Below the pieces are notes generated by a model. The model had not been told where the DNA came from. It searched no databases and worked only from the letters and a program-made list of their open reading frames with translations. Of a DNA stretch of 64,000 bases, positions 44,636 to 52,818 are shown piece after piece. Position numbers and translations under genes: made by a program. Source of the DNA: Mycoplana azooxidifex (GTDB lineage: Bacteria > Pseudomonadota > Alphaproteobacteria > Rhizobiales > Rhizobiaceae); contig NZ_JACIEE010000012.1 in NCBI RefSeq assembly GCF_014196765.1, forward strand, positions 1 to 64,000. The letters run 5' to 3'. Each line of letters begins with the position of its first letter. The stretch's first letter is position 1.

Positions 44636-44979
44636 TGGTGTCTGAAAATCTTGTGAGGAAACTCCCCAACGATATCGGTGGCGACGAAGCGGGCAAAATC
44701 GAACGCGTCGAGCATGAGTTGCTTCCTTGGGAAAAGCGATGCCATGCGTTGGCCGATGTCCTCGACTTCCACAAAATCATCAACACCGAAGAGAAGCGAC
44801 GCGGCGTGGAATCTCTGGGTGCGGAGATGGTTGGGAAGCTATCTTACTACGAACGATGGATCGTCGCGTTCGCCAATATTCTTTTCCAAAAAGGCATTCT
44901 GACGCCTGGAGAACTGGCGATGAAGATGTCGGAGGTCGAAGGAAGGTTCTCTGATGTTCCAAACGCGCACCATAGCTAG
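44635..44979 (+). CDS. nitrile hydratase beta, N-terminal half as a separate subunit
   Basis: 114 residues from ATG 44635, AAGGAGG seven bases upstream; the preceding stop TGA shares one base with this ATG. Helical: HELLPWEKRCHALADVL then GKLSYYERWIVAFANILFQK and KGILTPGELAMKM, matching the N-terminal half of NHase beta (thiocyanate hydrolase beta). Together with 43645-44001 it would rebuild one beta chain around the alpha-type subunit. Confidence 0.85.
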   Translation: MVSENLVRKLPNDIGGDEAGKIERVEHELLPWEKRCHALADVLDFHKIINTEEKRRGVESLGAEMVGKLSYYERWIVAFANILFQKGILTPGELAMKMSEVEGRFSDVPNAHHS

Positions 44980-45700
44980 ACCGGGCAGCCAAGGCACCGT
45001 TCCGAGCTTCTTCGAGAACAATCCCGAGCTGCCAGTTCTTCGCCGGGCGTTTGTAGAAGCCGTGGGAACAGCATTCCTTGTTATCGCGGTGGTCGGTTCG
45101 GGTATCACGGCATCCAGGCACGTCCCAGCCGAACAGTTGGCGGCATCCCTAATGGTTGCGGTCTCGATAGCAGGCGCGCTAGTGGGCCTGATAGTTGCCC
45201 TGGGAAAAGTGTCCGGGGGGCATTTCAACCCGTTGATCACCTTTGCCCAATGGCTGAACAAGGAACGCAGCACCGGCTGCACCGTATTGTACATCGTGGG
45301 ACAGGTAGTCGGTGGCGCTCTTGGCGCGATCCTTGCAGCTACGATGTTCGGCTCCCCTATGCGCACTGATTTAGATGCCCTCCCTTCGTTCGGGAACTTT
45401 CTGAGTGAACTTGTTGCAGCCGCTGGGTTGATGACAGTAGTCTTGGGGTGCGCGCGCAGTACCAAATGGGAAACCGGACCGTTCGCTGTCGGAGCTTGGT
45501 TGGTGGCGGCTATCATCGCCACCCCTTCCACTTCCTATGCGAACCCTGCGGTCACACTTGCCGCGATATTCGCAGCGGGCCTCGTCGGCCTTTCGCCACT
45601 GACATCGCTTGCGTTCGTTCTGGCACAAATAGCCGGAATGTTCGTCGCCATGGGTATCAACAAGGTAGCCTTTACCAGAGACGCCGTAGTTACTGAATAG
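44954..45700 (+). CDS. aquaporin (MIP family), variant first NPA
   Basis: 248 residues, overlapping the previous gene by 26 bases; GGAAGG six bases before ATG. Six membrane helices. The first half-helix motif is GGHFNPLITFA (Asn-Pro-Leu), the second YANPAVTLAAIF (canonical NPA). The unusual Leu and the operon position suggest conduction of a solute other than water, perhaps the enzyme's uncharged substrate or product such as ammonia, amide or nitrile (inference). Confidence 0.88.
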   Translation: MFQTRTIARPGSQGTVPSFFENNPELPVLRRAFVEAVGTAFLVIAVVGSGITASRHVPAEQLAASLMVAVSIAGALVGLIVALGKVSGGHFNPLITFAQWLNKERSTGCTVLYIVGQVVGGALGAILAATMFGSPMRTDLDALPSFGNFLSELVAAAGLMTVVLGCARSTKWETGPFAVGAWLVAAIIATPSTSYANPAVTLAAIFAAGLVGLSPLTSLAFVLAQIAGMFVAMGINKVAFTRDAVVTE

Positions 45701-45838
45701 GTGACGACGTCCTGGTCAACCTTCTTCCGCGGCGAGCGCGCGCCTTTCTGCATTTGATTTTTGGGGGAGCAGGTCGCTCCCGCAATCGCGCGATGGCCAT
45801 AACATCTATTACAAGCCCCACCCTCTTGGAGAACAGCA

Positions 45839-46516
45839 ATGCATATCGAACCCGGAATAGTAGACGGTGCCAAAATCGTACTCAGCTATGCGACAGCAGG
45901 TTTCTCAGGCCTCTTCACCCTCAAGTTGGCATCGAGCGATATCAACAAACGCGGCGCTTTGTCATTTGTGGTGAGAAGTGCGATCACGACCGCTCTGGCC
46001 TTCTGCTTCTTCGAAGTCCTGCCACACTATCCTGTCGGGGTCTCGGAGGTACATCTGATCCTCGGCTCAACCCTTTTCCTTCTGTTCGGGATGGCCCCGG
46101 CGGCGACCGGGCTGGGGCTGGGTTTGCTGGCTCAAGGCCTGCTTTTTGCGCCATACGATCTGCCGCAATACGGGATGAATGTGACGACGCTTCTCGTGCC
46201 GCTCTTCGCTCTCCGGATGGTTGCCTCACAAGCGATTGCGCCGGGAATTCGGTATGTTGACCTCAAGTATCGCCAGGCTCTTGCTCTCTCCGTGACCTAT
46301 CAAGCGGGCATCGTCGCATGGGTTGCATTCTGGGCGCTGTATGGCCATGGCATTAGCGTGGACAACCTCGCGTCCATCGGAGCTTTCGGACTGTCGTACA
46401 TGCTGGTGATCGTGATCGAACCGTTGGCGGATATCGTCGTCCTCGCTATAGCAAAGTCGAATGCGACTATATCGCGTAGCTCGTTCTTCGAACCCCGACT
46501 GCTCGGGCGAGCCTGA
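45839..46516 (+). CDS. CbiM-like cobalt ECF transporter component
   Basis: 225 residues, GGAG eight bases before ATG. Starts MHIEPGIVDGAKIVLSYA, the His3-containing N-terminus of CbiM-family S components, followed by six membrane helices. His near the N-terminus is a Co2+ ligand in CbiM. No CbiN, CbiQ or CbiO gene follows, so it may share an energising module encoded elsewhere. Its place behind a Co-type nitrile hydratase set points to cobalt supply for that enzyme. Confidence 0.8.
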   Translation: MHIEPGIVDGAKIVLSYATAGFSGLFTLKLASSDINKRGALSFVVRSAITTALAFCFFEVLPHYPVGVSEVHLILGSTLFLLFGMAPAATGLGLGLLAQGLLFAPYDLPQYGMNVTTLLVPLFALRMVASQAIAPGIRYVDLKYRQALALSVTYQAGIVAWVAFWALYGHGISVDNLASIGAFGLSYMLVIVIEPLADIVVLAIAKSNATISRSSFFEPRLLGRA

Positions 46517-47205
46517 TCATCTTCACCAATTTAAGCACAGGTCTGCGACTTTTGCGTTGCAATTTGGGCAACTGTCAGCGTCTTATCCAAATCAAATCGC
46601 GGTAGGGTGCGGCACTTCGCACCTTATCACTGCAACGCCGGTTCCGACCGCGTATCTTGACGTGCCAAGGATGACGCTCCTGACAGGTATGCGAACCCCT
46701 GTTGCTAACCTTGATCGTTCTTAGGCTATATTCCTGAACCCTTCGTCTACAAACCAATCATCGGATGAAAGGGCATCGCACATCGCGTATTGCCAGCTAT
46801 TCGGGCGGACTCGGTATCGGTTCCGGTCGCCCTCCAGATATCCTTGGACCGGAGCAGGCCCACCGCGGTCGTACAATTCGCCGAGCGTCGGCTTCAAGAT
46901 GGGCAGTTCATCGTTTGCGTTCGAGGCGAATAGTACGGCTAGACCACAGACCGCGACATGGCGCTTGCCCCTCTCCTGATCGACAGATGGCCAAGCTGTC
47001 GGAGGGTCCGCACGAAATACAATTGTCACTGGCGGTCCTCTGTCAACCACCGCTCGGAGCCAGTGCACTTCGAGAAGGCGACGATTACCCAGCGACAAAT
47101 CCGTACGACTGGATTGCGCCCGCATGTCAGCGTAGGGACCAGCTTGGTCGCTTCCCGAAAGCAGACGTCGCCAGCGACAAGTCTCGACGACAGCGCCCTG
47201 TTGGG
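46517..47205. other. gap between CbiM-like and RraA-like genes
   Basis: About 690 bases. A minus-strand frame 46721-47209 (162 residues, GTG overlapping the RraA stop as GTGA) could be a coupled small gene, but its composition is Arg/Trp-rich and I recognise no family. Otherwise nothing is seen. Confidence 0.35.
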
Positions 47206-47880
47206 TCACAGCAAAATTTCGCAGCCTCCCTTGGCGAGAGCGGCATCGACCCAGCCACGATCGTTCTTGCCCAGGCGGATGTTCTCCATCTGTCTCGTCT
47301 CCGCCTCGTGCTTCTTCGACGCAGCGGTGAAAAGCGTCTCGGCGTCATCAATGGGAACGCTGAGCAACCCGTCCGGATCGCCGCAGATAAGGTCGCCTGG
47401 GTGGATGACCATGCCGTCGATCGCAATGGGGACGTTTACCTCACCGGGGCCGTCCTTGTAGGGGCCACGATGCGTCACGCCGCATGCAAAAACCGGGAAT
47501 GATCCCGCGCTGAGCTCCGCGCTGTCACGGATCGCGCCAAAAATTACGATGCCGCCAAGCCCACGCTGCTGTGCATGGGCAACCATTAGTTCACCGATGA
47601 TCGCGTTTGTCGTATCGCCGCCGGCATCGACGACAACGATATCGCCGGGCTCGGCAATATCCAGTGCCTTGTGCACCATAAGGTTGTCGCCTGGACGCGA
47701 TTTGACGGTGATCGCGGGCCCCGTCATCGTCCCCCCAGTGTAGAACGGCCGAAGCGCCGAACCACCAGCGGTCATCCGCGCCATCACGTCACTGACGTTT
47801 GCAACGGGCAGCGAACGGAATGCCTCTACCCATCGAGCGTCAACCTTACGCGCCCTTTTACATACGCGAAATCCAACCAT
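47206..47880 (-). CDS. RraA-like aldolase (hydroxy-oxo-acid lyase type)
   Basis: 224 residues from ATG 47880, AAGGAGG five bases upstream. RraA/HMG-CHA aldolase fold: ANVSDVMARM near the N-terminus, active-site GDIVVVDAGGDTTNAIIGEL and GIVIFGAIRDSAEL with the Arg-Asp pair that binds Mg2+ and a carboxylate. Members of this subgroup are 4-hydroxy-4-methyl-2-oxoglutarate / oxaloacetate-type lyases rather than RNase E inhibitors. 11 bases behind the dehydrogenase gene; part of the hydroxy-acid locus. Confidence 0.9.
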   Translation of the reverse strand: MVGFRVCKRARKVDARWVEAFRSLPVANVSDVMARMTAGGSALRPFYTGGTMTGPAITVKSRPGDNLMVHKALDIAEPGDIVVVDAGGDTTNAIIGELMVAHAQQRGLGGIVIFGAIRDSAELSAGSFPVFACGVTHRGPYKDGPGEVNVPIAIDGMVIHPGDLICGDPDGLLSVPIDDAETLFTAASKKHEAETRQMENIRLGKNDRGWVDAALAKGGCEILL

Positions 47881-47891
47881 AGGTGCCTCCT

Positions 47892-48920
47892 TCAACTCTG
47901 GGCTGATTGTCTCTGAACAAGTTCCTGGTTCGCGAGGGCCCGTCTTTCGAAGCCGTTGCCCGCGAGAACGCCGAGAATGTGGTTTACGCTCTGGAGCGCC
48001 ATGTTGCGGAGCGCAGAGCGACTGGCCCCGCCGACATGCGGCGTGGCGATGAGGTTTGGTAGACCCCAGAGAGGATTGTCCTTCGCCGGGGGTTCCTCCT
48101 CGAAGCTGTCGAGTGCCGCCCCTGCGATTAGGTTGTCACGCAGCGCCGCAACCAGTGCGGCTTCGTCGACGACAGCACCCCGCGCCGTGTTCACCAGAAA
48201 GGCCGAAGGCTTCATGACGCGGAGCGTCTTCTCGTTGATCAGGTGCCGTGTCTGCGGCATCAGCGGGCAGTGCAGGCTGACGACATCGGCCTCCCGGAGG
48301 ACGCTCTCTAGGTCATCGCTGACTGAAATGTCGCCGATACCTTTGGCAAACGGGTCGTAGGCGATGACGCGCATGCCGAGTGCCTGCGCGAGGGTGGCTG
48401 CGCGCTGACCGATCTCACCGAAACCGATGACGGCGAAGACGGCTCCAGCCAGGTCGCGCCCCACATACTTCGTCTTCGGCCAGTCTCCGCCCTTCACGGC
48501 AATGTTCAGGACAGTGATGTCTTTCATCAGCGAGACGGTGTGCGCGATCGCCAGTTCGGCTACGGATTGAGCGTTCGCCGCAAGGGCTCTGAGGACCGGA
48601 ACGCCCCTTGCGGTCGCTGCGGCCAGATCGATGTTGTCGACGCCGCTGCCATGCTTGGCGATCACCTGCAGTTTGGGGGATGCGTTGATGACCTCGGCGA
48701 TGATCTGCCCCTGCCGGACAAGAACTGCCTGGACCTCATGCTCCCGGGCGATTTGCGCAAGGTCCGCTGAACTGGAGTATGCGGGCGCATAGATCGCCTC
48801 CACGCCCGCTTCTGCGAGCAGATCGCGTGCCTCCTGCACAAGTTGCGCGCCCGTGACCATCACCTTGGGGTGTGTTTCCTGGCGTTCCAAAGGAGCGGTA
48901 CGCGTCTCAACAACATTCAC
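47892..48920 (-). CDS. D-2-hydroxyacid dehydrogenase
   Basis: 342 residues from GTG 48920, chosen for GGAGGA seven bases upstream; the frame is open to 49037 but runs through the divergent promoter. NAD-binding GFGEIGQRAATLAQALGM, catalytic Arg in VNTARGAVVDEAAL, Glu in the following loop, His in ATPHVGGAS. Oxidises or reduces a 2-hydroxy/2-oxo acid. First gene of the minus-strand operon, divergent from the IclR gene. Confidence 0.9.
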   Translation of the reverse strand: MNVVETRTAPLERQETHPKVMVTGAQLVQEARDLLAEAGVEAIYAPAYSSSADLAQIAREHEVQAVLVRQGQIIAEVINASPKLQVIAKHGSGVDNIDLAAATARGVPVLRALAANAQSVAELAIAHTVSLMKDITVLNIAVKGGDWPKTKYVGRDLAGAVFAVIGFGEIGQRAATLAQALGMRVIAYDPFAKGIGDISVSDDLESVLREADVVSLHCPLMPQTRHLINEKTLRVMKPSAFLVNTARGAVVDEAALVAALRDNLIAGAALDSFEEEPPAKDNPLWGLPNLIATPHVGGASRSALRNMALQSVNHILGVLAGNGFERRALANQELVQRQSAQS

Positions 48921-49012
48921 GATTTCATCCTCCACTGGCCGGTCATTGGAGCGACAGCCCGCGCCCCGTTGACGAAACTCATTTATCGCGTATTGTACTA
49001 AATGAAAAGGTG

Positions 49013-49027
49013 TTGTACCAAGTACAA
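49013..49027. promoter_or_regulatory. palindrome, likely IclR operator
   Basis: TTGTACCAAGTACAA, perfect 6-bp arms around three bases, with an additional half-site TTGTAC at 48993-48998. It lies in the 134-base region between the divergent dehydrogenase operon and the IclR gene, where an IclR protein would control both. Binding is inferred. Confidence 0.55.
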
Positions 49028-49054
49028 CGTACATCACCTTTATGGGAGGTTTTC

Positions 49055-49753
49055 ATGCCTGGGAATTCGAGTGGCGTCGCTGCAGTCGAGCGCGCCGCCT
49101 CATTGTTGGAAGCGTTCACCGACCGCGACTTCTCCCTGTCGCTGGGCGAACTCGCGCGTCGCGTCGAGCTGGACAAGTCGACGGTGCTTCGCATTGCCCG
49201 TTCGCTGGCCAAGCACGGACTACTGCTGCGCAACGAAGACGCTAGCTGGCGTCTCGGACCGAAGCTCATGAAGCTCGGCAACATCTATCAATCGACATTC
49301 CGCGCATCCGACATCATCGAGCCGCTTTTGGCCGAGGTTGTCGAAAAGACCGGCGAGAGCGCCGCGGTCTATGTGCGTGAAGGACAGGAGCGGGTCTGCC
49401 TGTTCAGGCACGATTCCCACCAGTCAATTCGGCATGCAGCTCGTATCGGCGATACAATGCCACTAGATCGCGGCGCTCCGGGGCGCGTGATCCTCGCGTT
49501 CGGCGGGCGATCCGGCGAGGTTTACGATCAGATACGTGACGCCGGCTTTCACGTCACTTGCGGCGAGCGCGATCCGCAGGTCGCCAGCATCGCCGTTCCA
49601 ATCTATCGCGACGGGCCCAATCTTTTCGGCTCGATGGCCGTAACGGGACCTCCCGCCCGCTTCGACGGCGAAGCCGTTCAACGTCATCTCGAAATTCTTC
49701 GGCAGGCCGCGAGAAAGCTCTCGACTGCCATGGGTGGAGAACCCGGAACATAA
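49055..49753 (+). CDS. IclR-family regulator
   Basis: 232 residues from ATG 49055 (GGGAGG upstream). N-terminal winged helix (ERAASLLEAFTDRDFSLSLG, LARRVELDKSTVLRIARSL), C-terminal GAF-like effector domain (SAAVYVREGQERVCLFRHDS, MPLDRGAPGRVILAF). Binds a small carboxylate and controls adjacent transport and catabolic genes. Followed 41 bases later by the TctC-type gene, so it may be cotranscribed with the transporter. Confidence 0.92.
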   Translation: MPGNSSGVAAVERAASLLEAFTDRDFSLSLGELARRVELDKSTVLRIARSLAKHGLLLRNEDASWRLGPKLMKLGNIYQSTFRASDIIEPLLAEVVEKTGESAAVYVREGQERVCLFRHDSHQSIRHAARIGDTMPLDRGAPGRVILAFGGRSGEVYDQIRDAGFHVTCGERDPQVASIAVPIYRDGPNLFGSMAVTGPPARFDGEAVQRHLEILRQAARKLSTAMGGEPGT

Positions 49754-49794
49754 CGCGGGGCCGGGCCCGCAACGCTCCAATGGAGGATTGGATA

Positions 49795-50754
49795 ATGAAG
49801 AACTCGTGTTTGAAACTCGCGCTCGCGGCGGTCGCACTCACCGCCACGGTCTCTGCTGCCTACGCCGACTGGCCGAATGACCGCCCGATCCAGATGATCG
49901 TGGCATTCGCGCCGGGCGGCAGCACCGATGTCATGGCGCGAGCGATCGAACCGTTCCTCGAGAAGGAGCTGGGGGCCGACATCGTCATCGAAAACCGCCC
50001 GGGCGCATCAGGGGAGATCGCCTACACCGCGCTCTCGAAGGCAAAGGCGGACGGATACACGTTCTCCTACATCAACACCCCCGGCTTCCTATCGATGCAG
50101 GTCCAGCGCAAGCTCGGCTATGATCCGAAGAGCATCAAGCCGATCGCCCGCATCGTCGACGACCCGACGGCGATCGTTGTCCCGGCGGCTTCCGAAATCA
50201 AAACACTGAAGGACTTCGTCGAAGCAGCGAAAGCCAATCCGGGCGCGGTCTCCTACGGTTCCTCCGGGGTGGGCACCGACGACCATCTCGCGATTATTCT
50301 GCTTGGCTCTGCGACCGGCGCGACCTTCACGCACATTCCGTTCAACGGCGCGGGCGAAACACGCACGGCAGTGCTCGGTGCGCAGGTCACGGGCGGCGGC
50401 CTCAACATCAGCGAGTTTGCGGGCAATGACACGTCCGGCCTGCGCATGATCGCGCACTTCGGCACGGAACGTTCGCCCCAACTGCCGGACGTGCCCACCG
50501 CGAAGGAGTCCGGCTTCGACGTCGAGATGACATCGGAACGGGGTGTGGCAGCACCGCGTGACGTGCCTGATGACATTACGCAGAAGTTCTCCGACGCGAT
50601 GAAGCGCGTGCTCGACGATCCGGAATTCCAAAAGCAGGCCCAGCAACTGGCTCTGCCGCTGGCGTACCTCTCCGGACCCGACTGGGAAGCGCAGATGCCA
50701 ACCCGTCTCGAGCGGTTCCAGAAAATCTGGAACGAAACCCCGTGGGTTCAATGA
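49795..50754 (+). CDS. tctC: TTT-family substrate-binding protein (Bug/TctC)
   Basis: 319 residues from ATG 49795 with GGAGGA upstream. Signal peptide 1-24 (ends AAYADWP). Bug fold: IVAFAPGGSTDVMARAI, VIENRPGASGEIAY, THIPFNGAGETRTAVLGAQV. Captures a carboxylate in the periplasm and delivers it to TctA/TctB. Stop overlaps the TctB start (ATGA). Ligand probably a hydroxy-dicarboxylate given the enzymes around it. Confidence 0.93.
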   Translation: MKNSCLKLALAAVALTATVSAAYADWPNDRPIQMIVAFAPGGSTDVMARAIEPFLEKELGADIVIENRPGASGEIAYTALSKAKADGYTFSYINTPGFLSMQVQRKLGYDPKSIKPIARIVDDPTAIVVPAASEIKTLKDFVEAAKANPGAVSYGSSGVGTDDHLAIILLGSATGATFTHIPFNGAGETRTAVLGAQVTGGGLNISEFAGNDTSGLRMIAHFGTERSPQLPDVPTAKESGFDVEMTSERGVAAPRDVPDDITQKFSDAMKRVLDDPEFQKQAQQLALPLAYLSGPDWEAQMPTRLERFQKIWNETPWVQ

Positions 50755-51212
50755 TGACCGGCTCCTCCAAGAACCATCGGGATTACCCCGATCTGTTGGC
50801 GGGTGGTCTGATGACGGGTTTGGGAGCGCTTGGCCTTTGGGCCGGGCGCGACCTGGCCTTCGGCACTCCGGCCATGATGGGCTCCGGATTTCTGCCGAAC
50901 GTCCTCTGTGGCGTCCTGATCGCCATAGGCCTCTTTGTCTTTCTAAAAGCAATGACGAAGTCCTACGAACCGATCGGCGACAGCAACATCAAGCCCTTGC
51001 TGATCCTGATCGCGGCGATAGCGGGTTTCGCATTCCTTGCCGAGAGTTTTGGGTTCGTGGTTTCCACGGTCTGGCTGCTGGTGATCGGCAGCCTCGCCGA
51101 TCAGGAATCGCGATGGAAGGAGATAGCCGTTTCCACCCTGCTCCTGACGGCGTTCGGAGCTCTCGTCTTCATCTACGGTCTGGGCGTTCAGATGCCGGTC
51201 CTGCCCTTCTGA
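50751..51212 (+). CDS. tctB: TctB-family small permease subunit
   Basis: 153 residues from the overlapping ATG 50751. Four membrane helices (LLAGGLMTGLGALGLWA, NVLCGVLIAIGLFVFL, LLILIAAIAGFAFLA, VSTLLLTAFGALVFI). Small membrane subunit of tripartite tricarboxylate transporters. 25 bases before TctA. Confidence 0.9.
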   Translation: MMTGSSKNHRDYPDLLAGGLMTGLGALGLWAGRDLAFGTPAMMGSGFLPNVLCGVLIAIGLFVFLKAMTKSYEPIGDSNIKPLLILIAAIAGFAFLAESFGFVVSTVWLLVIGSLADQESRWKEIAVSTLLLTAFGALVFIYGLGVQMPVLPF

Positions 51213-51237
51213 GCGGCATAGCCGAAGGACTACAATC

Positions 51238-52746
51238 ATGGCTTTTCTCGATGTCTTGATGTTGGGCTTTTCGGAAGCCTTCACACCCACGAACTTGCTG
51301 TTCTGCTTCATCGGTGCGCTACTCGGCACGCTGATCGGCGTATTGCCGGGTATCGGTCCGACCGCGACTGTCGCAATCCTGCTTCCTGTCACGTTCTTTC
51401 TGCCGCCTCTGGGAGCCCTGATCATGCTCGCGGGCATCTTCTACGGGGCACAATACGGTGGATCGACCACCGCGATCCTGGTCAACCTGCCCGGAGAAGC
51501 GTCCGCAGTGGTGACCGCGATCGACGGCTACCAAATGGCAAGGAAGGGACGAGCGGGTGCGGCGCTCGCAATCGCCGCCCTGGGTTCGTTCTTTGCCGGG
51601 ACAGTTGCGACAATCGGCCTTGCAGTCGCAGGCCCCACCTTGTCTTCCTTTGCCCTGTCGTTCGGTCCGGCGGAATACGTGGCGCTATGCATCTTCGGTC
51701 TTCTTGCCGCGACGATCTTGGCCCACGGGTCGGTCGTCAAAGCGATCGGGATGGTCTGTCTCGGGCTCGTCCTCGGCATGGTCGGCATCGATGTCAACAG
51801 CGGGGCGACGCGGCTGACCTTCGGCTCGACCGAACTCTACGACGGCATCGATTTCGTCGTCATCGCAGTCGGCCTTTTCGGCGTCGCCGAAATTGCCAGC
51901 AACCTCGAGTTCAAGGAAGCACGGGGTGTCCTGCAGAGCACGATCGGTCGCCTCTGGCCGACAAGGCAGGAGTTCAAGGAAAGCTGGGCTGCCGTTCTGC
52001 GCGGCACAGCCGTCGGAACGATCCTCGGAGTCCTGCCGGGTGGGGGAGCCACCTTGAGCGCCTTCAGCGCCTACTCGGTTGAGAAGAAGATATCGAAGAC
52101 TCCGGAGAAATTCGGACACGGTGCGATAGCAGGGGTCGCCGGGCCGGAGGCTGCGAACAACGCTGGCGCGCAGTCATCGTTCATTCCGCTGCTAACCCTC
52201 GGTATTCCCTCGAACTCGATCATGGCCATGATGCTGGGTGCAATGACGATCCACGGCATCACCCCTGGACCGTCGGTCATTCAGAACCAGCCGGAATTGT
52301 TCTGGGGACTGGTCGCGTCCATGTGGCTCGGCAATGCCATGTTGCTGGTGATCAATCTGCCGCTGATCGGCATCTGGGTGCGGCTCCTGAAGGTGCCTTA
52401 CCGTCTGCTCTATCCGGCCATCCTGCTATTTTGCTGCATCGGCGTCTACAGCGTCAACAACCGAGGCTTCGACGTCGCGCTCGTGATCCTGTTCGGTATC
52501 CTCGGCTACGTGCTGCGCAAGGCGAAGTGCGAGGCGGGTCCACTGCTGCTGGGCTTCGTGCTCGGTCCGCTCCTTGAAACGAACCTGCGCCGCGCCCTGC
52601 TTCTGTCGCAGGGCGACCCGCTCGTCTTTGTCGAACGTCCGATCAGCGCGGTGTTGCTGCTGATCACCGCGGGCATGCTTCTGACCCTGATCCTTCCTGC
52701 CATCAGGAAAGGACGCAAGGAAGCCTTCGAGGCAAGCGAAGACTAA
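51238..52746 (+). CDS. tctA: TctA-family large permease subunit
   Basis: 502 residues, about 12 membrane helices. Conserved TctA segments GVLPGIGPTATVAILLPVTF near residue 40, YGGSTTAILVNLPGEASAVV near 80, and LGVLPGGGATLSAFSAYSVE near 275. AAGGA 8 bases upstream. Uses the ion gradient to import the substrate bound by TctC. A hairpin at 52757-52789 follows. Confidence 0.93.
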   Translation: MAFLDVLMLGFSEAFTPTNLLFCFIGALLGTLIGVLPGIGPTATVAILLPVTFFLPPLGALIMLAGIFYGAQYGGSTTAILVNLPGEASAVVTAIDGYQMARKGRAGAALAIAALGSFFAGTVATIGLAVAGPTLSSFALSFGPAEYVALCIFGLLAATILAHGSVVKAIGMVCLGLVLGMVGIDVNSGATRLTFGSTELYDGIDFVVIAVGLFGVAEIASNLEFKEARGVLQSTIGRLWPTRQEFKESWAAVLRGTAVGTILGVLPGGGATLSAFSAYSVEKKISKTPEKFGHGAIAGVAGPEAANNAGAQSSFIPLLTLGIPSNSIMAMMLGAMTIHGITPGPSVIQNQPELFWGLVASMWLGNAMLLVINLPLIGIWVRLLKVPYRLLYPAILLFCCIGVYSVNNRGFDVALVILFGILGYVLRKAKCEAGPLLLGFVLGPLLETNLRRALLLSQGDPLVFVERPISAVLLLITAGMLLTLILPAIRKGRKEAFEASED

Positions 52747-52756
52747 ACAAAAATCT

Positions 52757-52789
52757 GCGGTGCAGGACCGTTTCGCCTTCCTGCACCGC
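52757..52789 (+). terminator. intercistronic hairpin after tctA
   Basis: Perfect 11-bp stem GCGGTGCAGGA/TCCTGCACCGC with an 11-base loop. No T-tract; may reduce read-through into the oxidase gene or stabilise the upstream mRNA. Confidence 0.5.
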
Positions 52790-52818
52790 GCCCCATAAGT
52801 CGCTGAAAGACGTTGGCC

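Noticed and set aside
46721-47209. 162-residue minus-strand frame coupled by GTGA to the RraA-like stop
   Set aside because: Overlap is suggestive but composition is unusual and no family was recognised; kept only as a note in the gap entry.
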